A stretch of 64,000 nt of DNA, taken from positions 1,612,001-1,676,000 of the forward strand of contig OZ244902.1 of assembly GCA_965221635.1 (NCBI GenBank), written 5' to 3'. This DNA is from JAAXHB01 sp965221635 (GTDB lineage Bacteria; Actinomycetota; Acidimicrobiia; Acidimicrobiales; Aldehydirespiratoraceae). This document shows positions 36,892 through 45,309 of the stretch, piece by piece (positions within the stretch are counted from its first letter, which is position 1; each line of letters starts with the position of its first letter). The notes under the pieces were generated by a model, which was not told where the DNA came from, did not search any database, and saw only the letters and a list, made by a program, of their open reading frames with translations. The translations under genes and the position numbers were made by a program.

Positions 36892-38151
36892 ATGAGCTCG
36901 TCGGCGGGCAACAGCCGGAGTGGCCGCAAGCCAAAGCCGAAGGGTCGTTCGGGTCGGCCTGCGGGGTCAGCGCCACCCACGGCAAGAGACGTGGCCCTTG
37001 AGGTGCTGGTGCGGATCGAAACGCGGGGCGCGTACGCCAACCTGGCGCTGCCGGTGGCTTTGAAGGATTCGGGTCTTTCCCAGCGCGACAGGGCGTTCGC
37101 CACAGAGTTGGTGTACGGCGTCACCCGGCGCAGGCGGGCGTTGGACTGGATCATCAACCGACGGTTGAAGCGTCCGCCGCCCGCACCAGCCCGTGCGGCG
37201 TTGCGAATGGGCGCCTACCAGCTCACCGAGTTGGGTTTGCCCAAGCACGCGGCCATTTCGGAAACCGTGAGCGCCGCTCCCAAGGGATTGCGCCCGCTGG
37301 TGAATGCCGTGCTGCGCCGTGTGGCCGAATCCGACCCGGTGGAGTGGCCCGACGAGGCCACCCGGCTCAGCTACCCCGACTGGATCGTGCAACGCCTCAG
37401 CAATGATCTGGGCCAGGAGCAAGCCGTGGCCGTGTTGGAGGCAATGAACCAACCGGCCCGGAGGCATCGTCGCCCCGATGGCTACACGCAAGATCCAAGC
37501 TCGCAACAAGTGGTGGCCACGGTGTGCGCCGTCGCGGGCGGCCACGCCGATGCCGGTGATGCAGTTCCGCTGTCCCAGGGTGGCGTGAGGGCGGGCGCAG
37601 GCTTGGTGGCGGACTTGTGCGCCGCGCCGGGCGGCAAGGCCACCGCGTTCGCGGGTCGGGGTTTCACGGTGGTGTGCGTGGACACTCACCGCGCACGACT
37701 GAGGCGCACGATCGCCAATCGTCGCACTGTAGGCCTGGCCGAAGGGTCGATGCCGGTGCTGAACGCCGATGGACGGTTTCCGCCGCTGCGGCAGGGTTGT
37801 TTCGATGTGGTGCTGGTGGACGCGCCGTGCAGCGGCCTGGGCGTGCTGCGACGCCGCCCCGACGCACGCTGGCGCATCACCGAGGACGCGATCGAAAGGC
37901 TGACAGGCCAACAGGGTGAGTTGTTGGACGCAGCGGCCGGGCTGGTGCGACCCGGCGGCGTGGTGGCCTACAGCGTTTGCACCCTCACCAACGCCGAAAC
38001 CGTGGAGGTGGCCGCAAGCTTCTCGGATCGCACCGGATTGCAGCCAGTGACCCCACTACCCGAGCCGTGGCAAGCGAAGGGAACCGGCGGCCTCCTGCTG
38101 CCCGATGAAAAAAGCGACGGCATGGCCCTGTTCGCCTGGCGCCGGAAGTAA
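36892..38151 (+). CDS. rsmB: 16S rRNA m5C967 methyltransferase RsmB (Sun/Fmu family)
   Basis: SAM-dependent rRNA cytosine-5 methyltransferase with an N-terminal NusB-like domain. The 419-aa chain shows the NusB-like region (ALEVLVRIETRGAYANLAL to ETVSAAPKGLRPLVNAVLRR), SAM-binding VADLCAAPGGKATAFAG, catalytic Cys in VDAPCSGLGVLRRRPD, and the second Cys in AYSVCTLTNAE. Between EAMNQPARRHRRP and YTQDPSSQ the usual linker with a TLRVN-type motif (about 40 residues) is missing. An Ala/Gly-rich insertion precedes the SAM site. Start ATG 36892; the frame is open 147 nt upstream through the repeat pair, but that part is not conserved. Confidence 0.88.
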   Translation: MSSSAGNSRSGRKPKPKGRSGRPAGSAPPTARDVALEVLVRIETRGAYANLALPVALKDSGLSQRDRAFATELVYGVTRRRRALDWIINRRLKRPPPAPARAALRMGAYQLTELGLPKHAAISETVSAAPKGLRPLVNAVLRRVAESDPVEWPDEATRLSYPDWIVQRLSNDLGQEQAVAVLEAMNQPARRHRRPDGYTQDPSSQQVVATVCAVAGGHADAGDAVPLSQGGVRAGAGLVADLCAAPGGKATAFAGRGFTVVCVDTHRARLRRTIANRRTVGLAEGSMPVLNADGRFPPLRQGCFDVVLVDAPCSGLGVLRRRPDARWRITEDAIERLTGQQGELLDAAAGLVRPGGVVAYSVCTLTNAETVEVAASFSDRTGLQPVTPLPEPWQAKGTGGLLLPDEKSDGMALFAWRRK

Positions 38152-38245
38152 CCCACCAGCCGCAATCAACCGCCCCGCAAAGGCCCGCCGGCCGCCCCGC
38201 GCACGAAGCCGCCAAGGTCGGCCTGCGAGCGTCGGTGCCCGCGAG

Positions 38246-38251
38246 TAGCGT
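38246..38251 (+). promoter_or_regulatory. -10 element of a leaderless guaB-type gene promoter
   Basis: TAGCGT ends 6 nt before GTG 38258, with no ribosome binding site in between. Confidence 0.5.
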
Positions 38252-38257
38252 CCGGTT

Positions 38258-39316
38258 GTGAGTCTCGCGCTGAACAACCTGCGTGTGGGGTTGACCTTCA
38301 ACGACGTGCTGATCGTGCCCAGGCGGTCTTCGATTCGCTCCCGTCAGGACGTGTCTTTGAGCACGCGCCTGTCGCGCAACGTGTCCCTGGAGTTGCCGGT
38401 GGTGGCGGCCAACATGGACACGGTCTGCGAGCATGAGATGGCCGCGGCCATGGCGAGGTTGGGTGGTATCGGCATCGTGCATCGGTTCATGCCGATTGAG
38501 GCTCAGGCCGAGCAGGTGGCGCTGGTGAAGAAGACGGGTGACGAGTTGCAAGTGGGGGCTGCGGTGGGCACCGATTTCGACTTGTTGGATCGTGCCGGTG
38601 CGTTGGTGGACGCAGGCGCGGACGTGCTGGTGCTCGACATAGCCCACGGGCATTCCGATCACGCGATCGATGGTGTGAAGGCGCTCAAGGATCGCTTCGC
38701 CGAGGTTGACGTGGTGGGCGGGAACGTCGCCACCCTCGAAGGCGCCAAGGATCTTGAGGACGCAGGCGCCGACGGAATAAAGGTGGGGGTGGGCCCCGGC
38801 GGGGTGTGTACCACAAGGGTGGTGGCCGGAGTGGGCGTTCCACAGTTGACCGCGGTTGCCGAAGCCGCCGAGGTAGGTGTGCCGGTGATAGCCGACGGAG
38901 GCATCCGCACCTCGGGCGACATAGCCAAGGCCCTGGCCGCCGGGGCGTCGTCGGTGATGATCGGCAGCCTCCTGGCAGGCACCAAGGAGAGCCCCGGCGA
39001 GGTGGAGCAGGGCGCCAAAGGCCTCCAGAAGCGCATCCGCGGAATGGCCAGCTTCGAAGCGATAGCCGCCCGAGCCATCCGCCACGGCGAAGACCTCGAC
39101 GAGGAATACCTCGAGCACCGCGCAGCCGAAGGCGTGGAAGGCGCCGTCCCCTACCGCGGCGAGGTGTCCAAGCTGATCCACACCCTCATGGCAGGCCTGC
39201 GCAGCGCCATGAGCTACACCAACGCCGGCACCATCCCAGAGTTCCAAGCCCTAGCCGAGTTCGTAGCAGTAACCCCCCTAGGAATAACAGAAAACACCCC
39301 CCACGCCACCACCTAA
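38258..39316 (+). CDS. guaB: IMP dehydrogenase/GMP reductase family protein without CBS domains
   Basis: A (beta/alpha)8 barrel acting on IMP or GMP with NAD(P)H. The catalytic Cys loop is VGVGPGGVCTTR, followed by VVAGVGVPQLTAV, and VIADGGIRTSGDI follows. The 352-aa length shows that the tandem CBS domains of normal IMPDH are absent. Two features lean towards GMP reductase: VAANMDTV instead of SAPMDTV near the N-terminus, and a flap reading LEHRAAEGVEGAVPYRG without the Arg-Tyr (RYFQ) pair of IMPDH. The C-terminal part (GLRSAMSYTNAGTIPEF) is closer to IMPDH. The reaction direction is therefore uncertain and the gene symbol is provisional. The GTG start is supported by the -10 element. Confidence 0.8.
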   Translation: MSLALNNLRVGLTFNDVLIVPRRSSIRSRQDVSLSTRLSRNVSLELPVVAANMDTVCEHEMAAAMARLGGIGIVHRFMPIEAQAEQVALVKKTGDELQVGAAVGTDFDLLDRAGALVDAGADVLVLDIAHGHSDHAIDGVKALKDRFAEVDVVGGNVATLEGAKDLEDAGADGIKVGVGPGGVCTTRVVAGVGVPQLTAVAEAAEVGVPVIADGGIRTSGDIAKALAAGASSVMIGSLLAGTKESPGEVEQGAKGLQKRIRGMASFEAIAARAIRHGEDLDEEYLEHRAAEGVEGAVPYRGEVSKLIHTLMAGLRSAMSYTNAGTIPEFQALAEFVAVTPLGITENTPHATT

Positions 39317-39460
39317 CCCCACCGCCGGTAACCGTGCGAGGGCGATTGGCGGTTGAGGTTGCGGCGGCGTTGGTCGTCGATGATGGCGGCTGTGTGTTTG
39401 TTCCGGGCCTAGACCTGTCAGATGGATCTGCTTACAGGAGTTCCGAGGCAGGATGGATGG

Positions 39461-41107
39461 TCAGAGTCCGAGACCAACCTCGCCTTGTGAGTACAAGTCT
39501 CTCGCCAGTAGGTCTTCCCGCAACTCTTGCATTGTTTTGACGCTTCCCTTGATTGCGTTGCAGCTGCCACACAGAAGCTGGATGTTGTCGTCGATGTCGG
39601 GGCCTCCCTTGGAGCGTGCCTGAATGTGGTCTAGATGAAAGTCTTCCTTGTACTTATATTTCCGGCAGGCCGGGCAGGCCCTCCTCTCCCCATCTTCTGC
39701 ATCTGGGAGCTGTTGCCACAAGATCTCGCGCAGGCGGGAGTTTGGTGTACGCTTTGGACGGAATTCGTCCGTGCGTGTCGGTGGGTTGGGAGGCAGGTGA
39801 ACTTGTGGTAGCCCGCCTCGCAATCCTGTCAGGTTCACGTTGTGGGCTGCTGCGTCCGCGTGATCCTGTAACCGCTTCAGAGTCACCCCTACTGCCACTT
39901 CGTCAATGTCAATCCCTGCCCAGCGGCGCCCCTCAAGTTCTGCGGCAACGCAAGTGGTAGCGCACCCGGCAAACGGATCCAGGACCCAGTCACCAACGTT
40001 GGAACTAACCCTGATCAGGTACTGCAGGAGCTTGAGGGGCTTCTGGGTGGGCCAGCCTGTCCTCTCGGCGCTCGTGGCTCCCACCGGAGCTATATCGACG
40101 ACTATGTCACTTGCCGGCAATCCGGGCATGGCAGACAGGTATCTCTTGACCCTTGGTGATCCTGATGCCGTCCAGTGGATCGCACCAACCTCGTCGAGGG
40201 CATGGCACTTCTCGAGTTGATTCATATCTTCGTAGTTTGCAGGAAGGGCCTCGGCTATCTCGGCAGGGAATCGCTCTCGGCGAGGTGGCGCCCAAGCCCG
40301 GCCAGGGGACGGTAACGCACCCTTGAAAGGAAGGTATGCTTCTTTTCCTCCCGCCTTGCCTCCGGTAAGGTCGGATGAAGACCAAGGGCCTAAGCCATCT
40401 TCATCATCGAACCTGAAGTTGGACTCGATGTACTCTTTGGATTGGCCTTGATATTCCTGGTTCCACGTGAAATCTGCTGATTTCGAGTAGTACATGATTC
40501 GGTCACCATTTCGAGCAAACCTCTTTTGGTTGAGAGACTTTGTGCTTGTTCTCTTCCATACGATCTCATTTCGGAACTTGTTCTGCCCGAAGATGTAATC
40601 CAGTAGCCCTTTGAGATAATGACTCGCGTGAGGATCGCAATGAAGAAACAAGGACCCTGTGTTCCTCAGAATTCGGTGCATTTCCAGGAGTCTTGGGGTC
40701 ATGAACACCAGATATGCCTGCATCGATTCCCCTGCGGACAGCAAGGTCCCTTGAAGCGTGTGCCACAAACCGGCATCAGCATGCTCTTGAACTGAGGTCC
40801 ACTCCTTTTTCACGCTGTCCAGGGTCCATATGTCGTCGAATTGTGCTTCGGATGCCTCCGATCCCAGCGGTGCGTGGTACATCCTTTTTGAATTGAACGG
40901 GGGATCGAGATAGATCAAGTCGACCGTTCCGTCGTCGATCTCGCGCAGTACGTTGATGTTGTCATCTATCCACAAGGTTCGATTCTCAAAGTTTGGTGCC
41001 TTGCGCGGGCGCTGAGTGTGAGAAGACCTAGAGATCTCTCCTGCTGTCGATCCAACAGGTCCAAGATCTCGATGCTCGATACTGAAACTGGACTCGTTGC
41101 TCACCAT
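39461..41107 (-). CDS. Site-specific DNA methyltransferase fused to an HNH endonuclease domain
   Basis: A 548-aa protein. Residues 40-410 form an N6-adenine/N4-cytosine methyltransferase of beta-class order: motif IV LIYLDPPFNSK (DPPF at 68-71) comes first, motif X PTQKPLKLLQYL and motif I WVLDPFAGCATT (377-385) come later, with a target-recognition region at about 180-340. Residues 478-517 form an HNH nuclease with two zinc-binding pairs (CPAC and CGSC) and HLDHIQARSKGG followed by DDNIQLLC; His491, Asp493, His494, Asn508 and Asn517 are candidates for the active site. Modification and cleavage may thus be in one chain. RBS GGAGGG precedes the ATG. Base composition is less GC-rich than its neighbours, and an IS remnant lies close by, suggesting transfer. 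Confidence 0.88.
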   Translation of the reverse strand: MVSNESSFSIEHRDLGPVGSTAGEISRSSHTQRPRKAPNFENRTLWIDDNINVLREIDDGTVDLIYLDPPFNSKRMYHAPLGSEASEAQFDDIWTLDSVKKEWTSVQEHADAGLWHTLQGTLLSAGESMQAYLVFMTPRLLEMHRILRNTGSLFLHCDPHASHYLKGLLDYIFGQNKFRNEIVWKRTSTKSLNQKRFARNGDRIMYYSKSADFTWNQEYQGQSKEYIESNFRFDDEDGLGPWSSSDLTGGKAGGKEAYLPFKGALPSPGRAWAPPRRERFPAEIAEALPANYEDMNQLEKCHALDEVGAIHWTASGSPRVKRYLSAMPGLPASDIVVDIAPVGATSAERTGWPTQKPLKLLQYLIRVSSNVGDWVLDPFAGCATTCVAAELEGRRWAGIDIDEVAVGVTLKRLQDHADAAAHNVNLTGLRGGLPQVHLPPNPPTRTDEFRPKRTPNSRLREILWQQLPDAEDGERRACPACRKYKYKEDFHLDHIQARSKGGPDIDDNIQLLCGSCNAIKGSVKTMQELREDLLARDLYSQGEVGLGL

Positions 41108-41300
41108 AGCTCCCTCCCTTCACCCTGGATGTGCCCAGGCACTGACTGGACTCGAGCACGCGCCCGTTCGCTCAGACCACCACCAGCGATGGTACCGCGG
41201 AGCGAATCACCTTCGTGTGACTTGCAGCCACATGCTTCCACCAGGGTATGACACTCACCCGAGACCGGTCATCCGGGCACGCCAGCCGAAGGTGCGGTGG

Positions 41301-41669
41301 TCAGGACCAGCCGAGGGCTTCGAGGTGGTCGTCGTCTATTCCGAAATGGTGGGCTATTTCGTGGACCACGGTGATCAGCACCTCCGAGCGCACCTCGTCG
41401 AGGGTGGAGCACACCTCGCAGATGGCGCGGCGGTAGATCGTCACCTGATCGGGCATCTCCCCGAAGCCGTACTGTCCACGCTCCGTTAGCGGAACTCCCT
41501 CATAGAGGCCCATCAGGTCTTCGCTGGGGTGGGCGTCCTCCACCACCACGACCACGTTGTCCATCATGGCGGCCAGGGCCGGGGGAAGATGATCCAACGC
41601 CTCCCCCACCAGATCCTCAAACGCAGCCAACCCGATCTCGAACAACGCGGGCCACCTTAGCGGTGCCAC
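41301..41669 (-). CDS. Minimal zincin-type metallopeptidase family protein
   Basis: A 122-aa protein with VLITVVHEIAHHFGIDDDHL (HExxHH) near its C-terminus, preceded by LMGLYEGVPLTERGQYG and VTIYRRAICEVCST. This is the small single-domain metallopeptidase family common in actinobacteria, with an unknown substrate. The start is placed at GTG 41669, shortly before FEIGLAAFEDLVGEALDHLPP, where family members usually begin. The frame is open to ATG 41771 with unconserved sequence. It lies alone between the methyltransferase gene and the IS remnant and may be a core gene caught in the accessory block. Confidence 0.8.
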   Translation of the reverse strand: MAPLRWPALFEIGLAAFEDLVGEALDHLPPALAAMMDNVVVVVEDAHPSEDLMGLYEGVPLTERGQYGFGEMPDQVTIYRRAICEVCSTLDEVRSEVLITVVHEIAHHFGIDDDHLEALGWS

Positions 41670-41800
41670 GCCGACCGGGTTCAACACCGGATCGGCTCGC
41701 AGCGCCCACCACCGGGTGGGCTGGGCCCCTGAGATTTGTCCGGCAGTATGCGGTCTGCATGTCCCTGCCACGAGGGTTGGGCTGAAGGACCGATCATTGT

Positions 41801-42015
41801 GCCAACAGACGGCGGCGTACGCCTGAGCAGATCATTCGTAAGCTCGCGGAGCGCCACGAGCACCTAGCGGCGGGTTGCATCGTGGAGGAGATGTGCCGCG
41901 AGTTCCATGTCGCGGAGTCCACGTAGGCTAGGTCGTTAGAGCGCTATGCCGGGATGAAGGCCAACGACGCGAAGAGGGCCAAGGCTGCGACACGAGCGTT
42001 GAACAGAGTTCGTGG
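41801..42015 (+). pseudogene. Remnant of an IS3-type transposase OrfA
   Basis: In one frame the sequence reads RRRTPEQIIRKLAERHEHLA, then IVEEMCREFHVAEST, a TAG stop near 41925, and LERYAGMKANDAKRAKAA. This matches the helix-turn-helix OrfA pattern of IS3-family elements (TPEQIIRKLAEAE, CRELGVSEQTYYRW, YGGMKxxDAKRLKELE). It has no start codon, an internal stop, a lost stretch after the stop, and no orfB, so it is dead. Confidence 0.75.
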
Positions 42016-42049
42016 TGGGGACGCACACATTTCGATGGCTGCTCCCCTA

Positions 42050-42307
42050 CTAGCTACGTCGTCCTACGGGCTTTCCGGTGAGGACGCGGTATAGGACCCA
42101 TAGCGGCATGATCAGAGGGGTGCAAAGCACAAAAACGGCAAGGGGGTCTAGCGAATTGAATATTGCGAGGTTGAATGCGACAGCCACCACAATCACGACG
42201 GAACGCACTTTTGTACCGCGCTCGGAGGCTGCCCACCGCCAGGCTCTCGCCAACGATCTCATGGTGACGAAAAATCTGGACTTCCACCCAGAGAGTTGAC
42301 TTGGCAT
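42050..42307 (-). CDS. Small two-helix membrane protein, hypothetical
   Basis: An 85-aa reading frame from ATG 42307, overlapping no other gene from this start. The N-terminal 37 residues are basic and aromatic (SGWKSRFFVTMRSLARAW). Two hydrophobic segments follow (SVVIVVAVAFNLAIF and AVFVLCTPLIMPLWVLYRVL). The frame is open further upstream into the ATPase gene, but that part is low complexity. It lies 1 nt downstream of the DUF4143-type ATPase gene on the same strand. Not recognised; it could be chance coding in an AT-richer patch. Confidence 0.4.
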   Translation of the reverse strand: MPSQLSGWKSRFFVTMRSLARAWRWAASERGTKVRSVVIVVAVAFNLAIFNSLDPLAVFVLCTPLIMPLWVLYRVLTGKPVGRRS

Positions 42308-42308
42308 C

Positions 42309-43691
42309 TCAGGGCCCCTCTTGGTCGGGTTGCCAAGGCTGATGGTTCCAGAGGATATCGATTGGGGCTGCTTGGATTCGGTTGCCGAAGCTTGCTTGGT
42401 GGGGGCCTGTGTGGAGGAGGATCCCGGCTCGGAAGGCGCCGGGTTCGGCACGGTCGAGGGTGTCTCTCAGGGCTCGCAGGTGGGTTGCGTCCTTGGCTCT
42501 GGGTGATGCCGTGGCCTTGATCTCGATTGCCACGATGGCTCCATCGGCGTGTTCGCACACCAAGTCGACCTCACGTCCGCCGCTGTCCCGGTAGTGGTAC
42601 AGCCTCGCGCTTGGCTCGCCGGCCGAGAGTTGCCTTGCGACCTCACCCACCACGAAGCTCTCAAGCAGTCTCCCTGCCATCGTCGAGGTTGGGGCGGCCA
42701 GGACAGGTGCGCTCATGCCTGTGAGCGCGGCGGCCAGGCCGGTGTCGGCCAGGTGAAGCTTGGGTCGGCGAGTCACTCGGGCACCATGGCTGCGTGACCA
42801 TGCGGGAAGCTGATCAGCGAGAAAGACCGTGTGCAGCCAGCCAAGATAGGCGGTGATGGTGGCGCGGTCCGCTCCGAGGCGTTGCGCCCAGCGAGTGACG
42901 TTCACCACGTCGGCGGTGTTTGCCGCTGCGAGGCGCAACAGGTCTGTGAGCAGCGTCGCACGGCGAACGTCGCCTAGTTGCAGGATGTCACGAGCGATCA
43001 CCGTTTCCGAGTAGCTGGCGAACCAGTCCTGCCGCGCACCACCTGACATGCGTTGAACCTCGGGGTATCCGCCCCGGCACACCAATTCGAGGTACTCACT
43101 GCGGGTGGTGGATGAGCTCGTGGTTTGGGCTGGCGGAGATGCGGGGCGGGTCGCGCCGGATGGTGGCGTCGACGGGGGTGACTGTGCGTGCCGGGTCTCC
43201 GCATCCGGGCTCATGGTTGGCCCGGACGGACCCTCTCCGAACCAGTTGCGCAATGCGGCCCCGGGGGGAACTCCGGCGATCTCCGCCATCGACAAAGGCC
43301 ACAGTCGCAGCAGGATCGCCCGGCCTGCCAGCGATTCGCTGATGTTGGGCACGGTCAGGAAGTTCGTGGAACCCGTGAGCACGAAGCGGCCGGGTGTGGG
43401 ATCGACGTCCACGGCCATCTTGATCGCCTCCACCAGGCGTTGACCCACATTCTGAACTTCATCGATGATCAATGGATGCCCGAAGGCATGAACGAAGGTG
43501 TGCGGGTCGGCCTCGGCCGCATCACGGATGGCGGCATCATCCAAGCTGACGTACGCGCCGCCCTCACTGTGGGCCAGCGCCCGCGCAAGGGTTGTCTTTC
43601 CGCTTTGGCGAGCGCCGTGCAGCACCACCACACGAGCCGCTTCCAGCGCTCTCCGCAAGCGGCCTTCCACATGCCGCGGCACAAACTCCAC
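42309..43691 (-). CDS. AAA-family ATPase with DUF4143-type C-terminal domain
   Basis: A 460-aa protein of the AAA_14/DUF4143 family: Walker A VLHGARQSGKTTLARAL (26-34), Walker B HPLIIDEVQN, sensor-like FVLTGSTNFLTV, a helical middle and a C-terminal PD-(D/E)xK-like segment (GGREVDLVCEHADG then IVAIEIKA). Such genes are abundant, mobile and of unclear function; links to toxin-antitoxin or defence have been proposed. A low-complexity Ser/Thr/Pro insertion (about 170-195) interrupts the middle. It is followed by a small membrane-protein frame. Confidence 0.85.
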   Translation of the reverse strand: MEFVPRHVEGRLRRALEAARVVVLHGARQSGKTTLARALAHSEGGAYVSLDDAAIRDAAEADPHTFVHAFGHPLIIDEVQNVGQRLVEAIKMAVDVDPTPGRFVLTGSTNFLTVPNISESLAGRAILLRLWPLSMAEIAGVPPGAALRNWFGEGPSGPTMSPDAETRHAQSPPSTPPSGATRPASPPAQTTSSSTTRSEYLELVCRGGYPEVQRMSGGARQDWFASYSETVIARDILQLGDVRRATLLTDLLRLAAANTADVVNVTRWAQRLGADRATITAYLGWLHTVFLADQLPAWSRSHGARVTRRPKLHLADTGLAAALTGMSAPVLAAPTSTMAGRLLESFVVGEVARQLSAGEPSARLYHYRDSGGREVDLVCEHADGAIVAIEIKATASPRAKDATHLRALRDTLDRAEPGAFRAGILLHTGPHQASFGNRIQAAPIDILWNHQPWQPDQEGP

Positions 43692-43852
43692 GCGGTAACC
43701 CTACCCTAATCCGCAATCCGTAAAGCTACTAATCCACAAAGTGTCACATCTCTAACCCACAAACCGTCGTCGCCAGGCTCACTGAGCTTGTCGTGATGGA
43801 GTTTTGAGATTGCCTGTCGGGCGAGGCAGGGCCATTGGAGTGCTATTGAAAG

Positions 43853-43929
43853 TCATTGAAGTCATGTAACCTTCTTCCTGTCGGTCGTTCGGGGAGGTTT
43901 GTAGAGGGACTCGTGATGCTTGGTGACGC
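43853..43929 (+). repeat. Duplicated leader, copy 1
   Basis: About 76 bp shared with 45399-45474. Common blocks are CCTGTCGGTCGTTCGGGG, an AGA(G/A)GGACTCGTG ribosome binding site, and ATGCTTGGTGACGC at the start codon. It contains the 5' untranslated region and first codons of the following gene. The role is unknown. Confidence 0.75.
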
Positions 43930-44887
43930 TGGCCATATGCTGGGGCTCATGACCACGATCGCAGCGGAGTTGGGTGCGCCCACGGTGGAGCAAGCCCGCC
44001 GCGCGGCGCAGTGTCTCGCAGCGGCCGGGGTTGCCAAGGTGATGGTGTATGGCGCGCTGCTGGAGGGTGGCGCGGATTGCGACACCCCGATCGAATTGGT
44101 GGCCGTGGTGGACGACCTCGGCGATTACGCCCACCGACAATCGTTGCAGCACACCTGGTGCCGGCAGGCCAGTGAGGCCGCCGGGCACATGGTGGAGTTG
44201 CACCTTGTGGATTGGCCTGAGTGGCGGCTTCGCAGCCGCCGCGTGGTGACCTCGCTCGAAGCGCACGTTGCAGCCACCGGAAGGTGCCTGCACACCCGTG
44301 CACCTCGTGGGGTCAACTGGACCAAGGAGATCGGGTTGCCCAGCACTTCAGCCGAGGAAGCCAACAGGATGCTCTCGCTGCTTGCGGCAGCGCTCAACAG
44401 CCTGCTGCATCAATACAACTTCAGGCTGGTGCTAGCTCACCCTGCCCTGGCAGAGATGGACACCCAGAACCGGTTGGCCCGGATCGCAAGCAGTTCGCAC
44501 CGCTGCGCCGAGATCGCCTTGAAGTGCTTGGGACATCTCAGCGAGATTGGTTTCGTGGCACTCTCCCACGATCTCGACGCTCTACTCGCGGTGATCGACA
44601 GCGAGCGACGCGACAGGGCGACGCAGTGGCTGGAACCGCTACGCGGCCCTGACGGGAAGTTCGTGAATTGGCGGGTGGCGGAAACCTACGGCTACGATCT
44701 CGAAGAGTTCAAGGACGAATACGGGCTGCTCAGCGATGCATACGTGGACGCCCATATGGCTGCTTCATTGCTCCTGGCGCGATTCGCGGCCCAGGAGGCT
44801 CACGCCCAGATCGGCCCGTCGGCCCATGAACGCTGCGAGCAAATCCTCGAGCTAGCGCGCCTCCTTGAACCCAGCCCCGACGCCTGA
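43916..44887 (+). CDS. Possible nucleotidyltransferase/HEPN-like protein
   Basis: A 323-aa protein without a firm family assignment. Its N-terminal half has VMVYGALLEGGADCDTPIEL, which weakly resembles the GS-x10-DxD nucleotidyltransferase motif but with the acidic pair degenerate. The C-terminal half is helical, with NRLARIASSSHRCAEIALKC reminiscent of HEPN domains. MNT-HEPN pairs form toxin-antitoxin systems in which the NT part AMPylates the HEPN toxin; here both would be in one chain, which is inference. ATG 43916 has AGAGGG 7 nt upstream within the duplicated leader; GTG 43913 is adjacent. It has normal high-GC coding bias and sits in the accessory block. Confidence 0.55.
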   Translation: MLGDAGHMLGLMTTIAAELGAPTVEQARRAAQCLAAAGVAKVMVYGALLEGGADCDTPIELVAVVDDLGDYAHRQSLQHTWCRQASEAAGHMVELHLVDWPEWRLRSRRVVTSLEAHVAATGRCLHTRAPRGVNWTKEIGLPSTSAEEANRMLSLLAAALNSLLHQYNFRLVLAHPALAEMDTQNRLARIASSSHRCAEIALKCLGHLSEIGFVALSHDLDALLAVIDSERRDRATQWLEPLRGPDGKFVNWRVAETYGYDLEEFKDEYGLLSDAYVDAHMAASLLLARFAAQEAHAQIGPSAHERCEQILELARLLEPSPDA

Positions 44888-45076
44888 CTCCCAGATCGTC
44901 AACCCGTCCGTTCGTCCATCCCAAGCCGCTGATCGCTTCAGCGGGCAGCACGGCTGCTGTCAGCGCCCGGTGGAAGGCTGCAGCCGAAATCACAGCACTC
45001 TGAACACCTCAAGTGCTGGGATCTGACCGAACGCGCCTTTCGGGTCGTTGGGTCGACGGTCGTTGGCGGGGGAGTT

Positions 45077-45250
45077 TCAGTCCAGCGACACTGGGCGGGG
45101 TTCGCTCTTCGAGCGCGTGATGTCAAGATCCGCGTCGGCAGCCCCGACGGGCTCGGATAGGAGGTCGACCAGGTTGTCGGAGCCGTCTGTTGGGAACCCA
45201 TGCGGCTTGGTGGGCGAATGCGGTTGGATGCGACTGTCTCGCCTGGTCAC
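45077..45250 (-). CDS. Small 57-aa protein of unknown function
   Basis: GTG 45250 is preceded at 5-nt spacing by a very strong ribosome binding site (AAGGGAGGG). Upstream are a perfect TTGACA -35 and GATCGT -10 with a 17-bp spacer, and an 8-2-8 palindrome in the leader. The peptide begins VTRRDSRIQPHSPTKPHGFP and ends ADLDITRSKSEPRPVSLD; the middle (DNLVDLLSEPVG) is acidic and helical. It has no membrane segment and no family was recognised. The expression signals are better than for most genes here, so it is likely to be made. Size, acidity and a palindromic leader would suit an antitoxin or small regulator, but no partner is evident. Confidence 0.45.
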   Translation of the reverse strand: MTRRDSRIQPHSPTKPHGFPTDGSDNLVDLLSEPVGAADADLDITRSKSEPRPVSLD

Positions 45251-45279
45251 GAAAACCCTCCCTTCGAGTGGCGTTTCCT

Positions 45280-45297
45280 GGCCCGACCCGTCGGGCC
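45280..45297 (-). promoter_or_regulatory. Palindrome in the leader of the 57-aa gene
   Basis: GGCCCGAC-CC-GTCGGGCC, a perfect 8-2-8 inverted repeat between the predicted transcript start (about 45303) and the ribosome binding site. It could be an operator or a leader hairpin. Confidence 0.45.
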
Positions 45298-45309
45298 GCT
45301 GAGGTACGC

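Noticed and set aside
44938..45201. 87-codon minus-strand frame overlapping the 57-aa gene
   Set aside because: Different phase from the GTG 45250 frame; it lacks a ribosome binding site and has scattered Ser/Pro/Arg composition.
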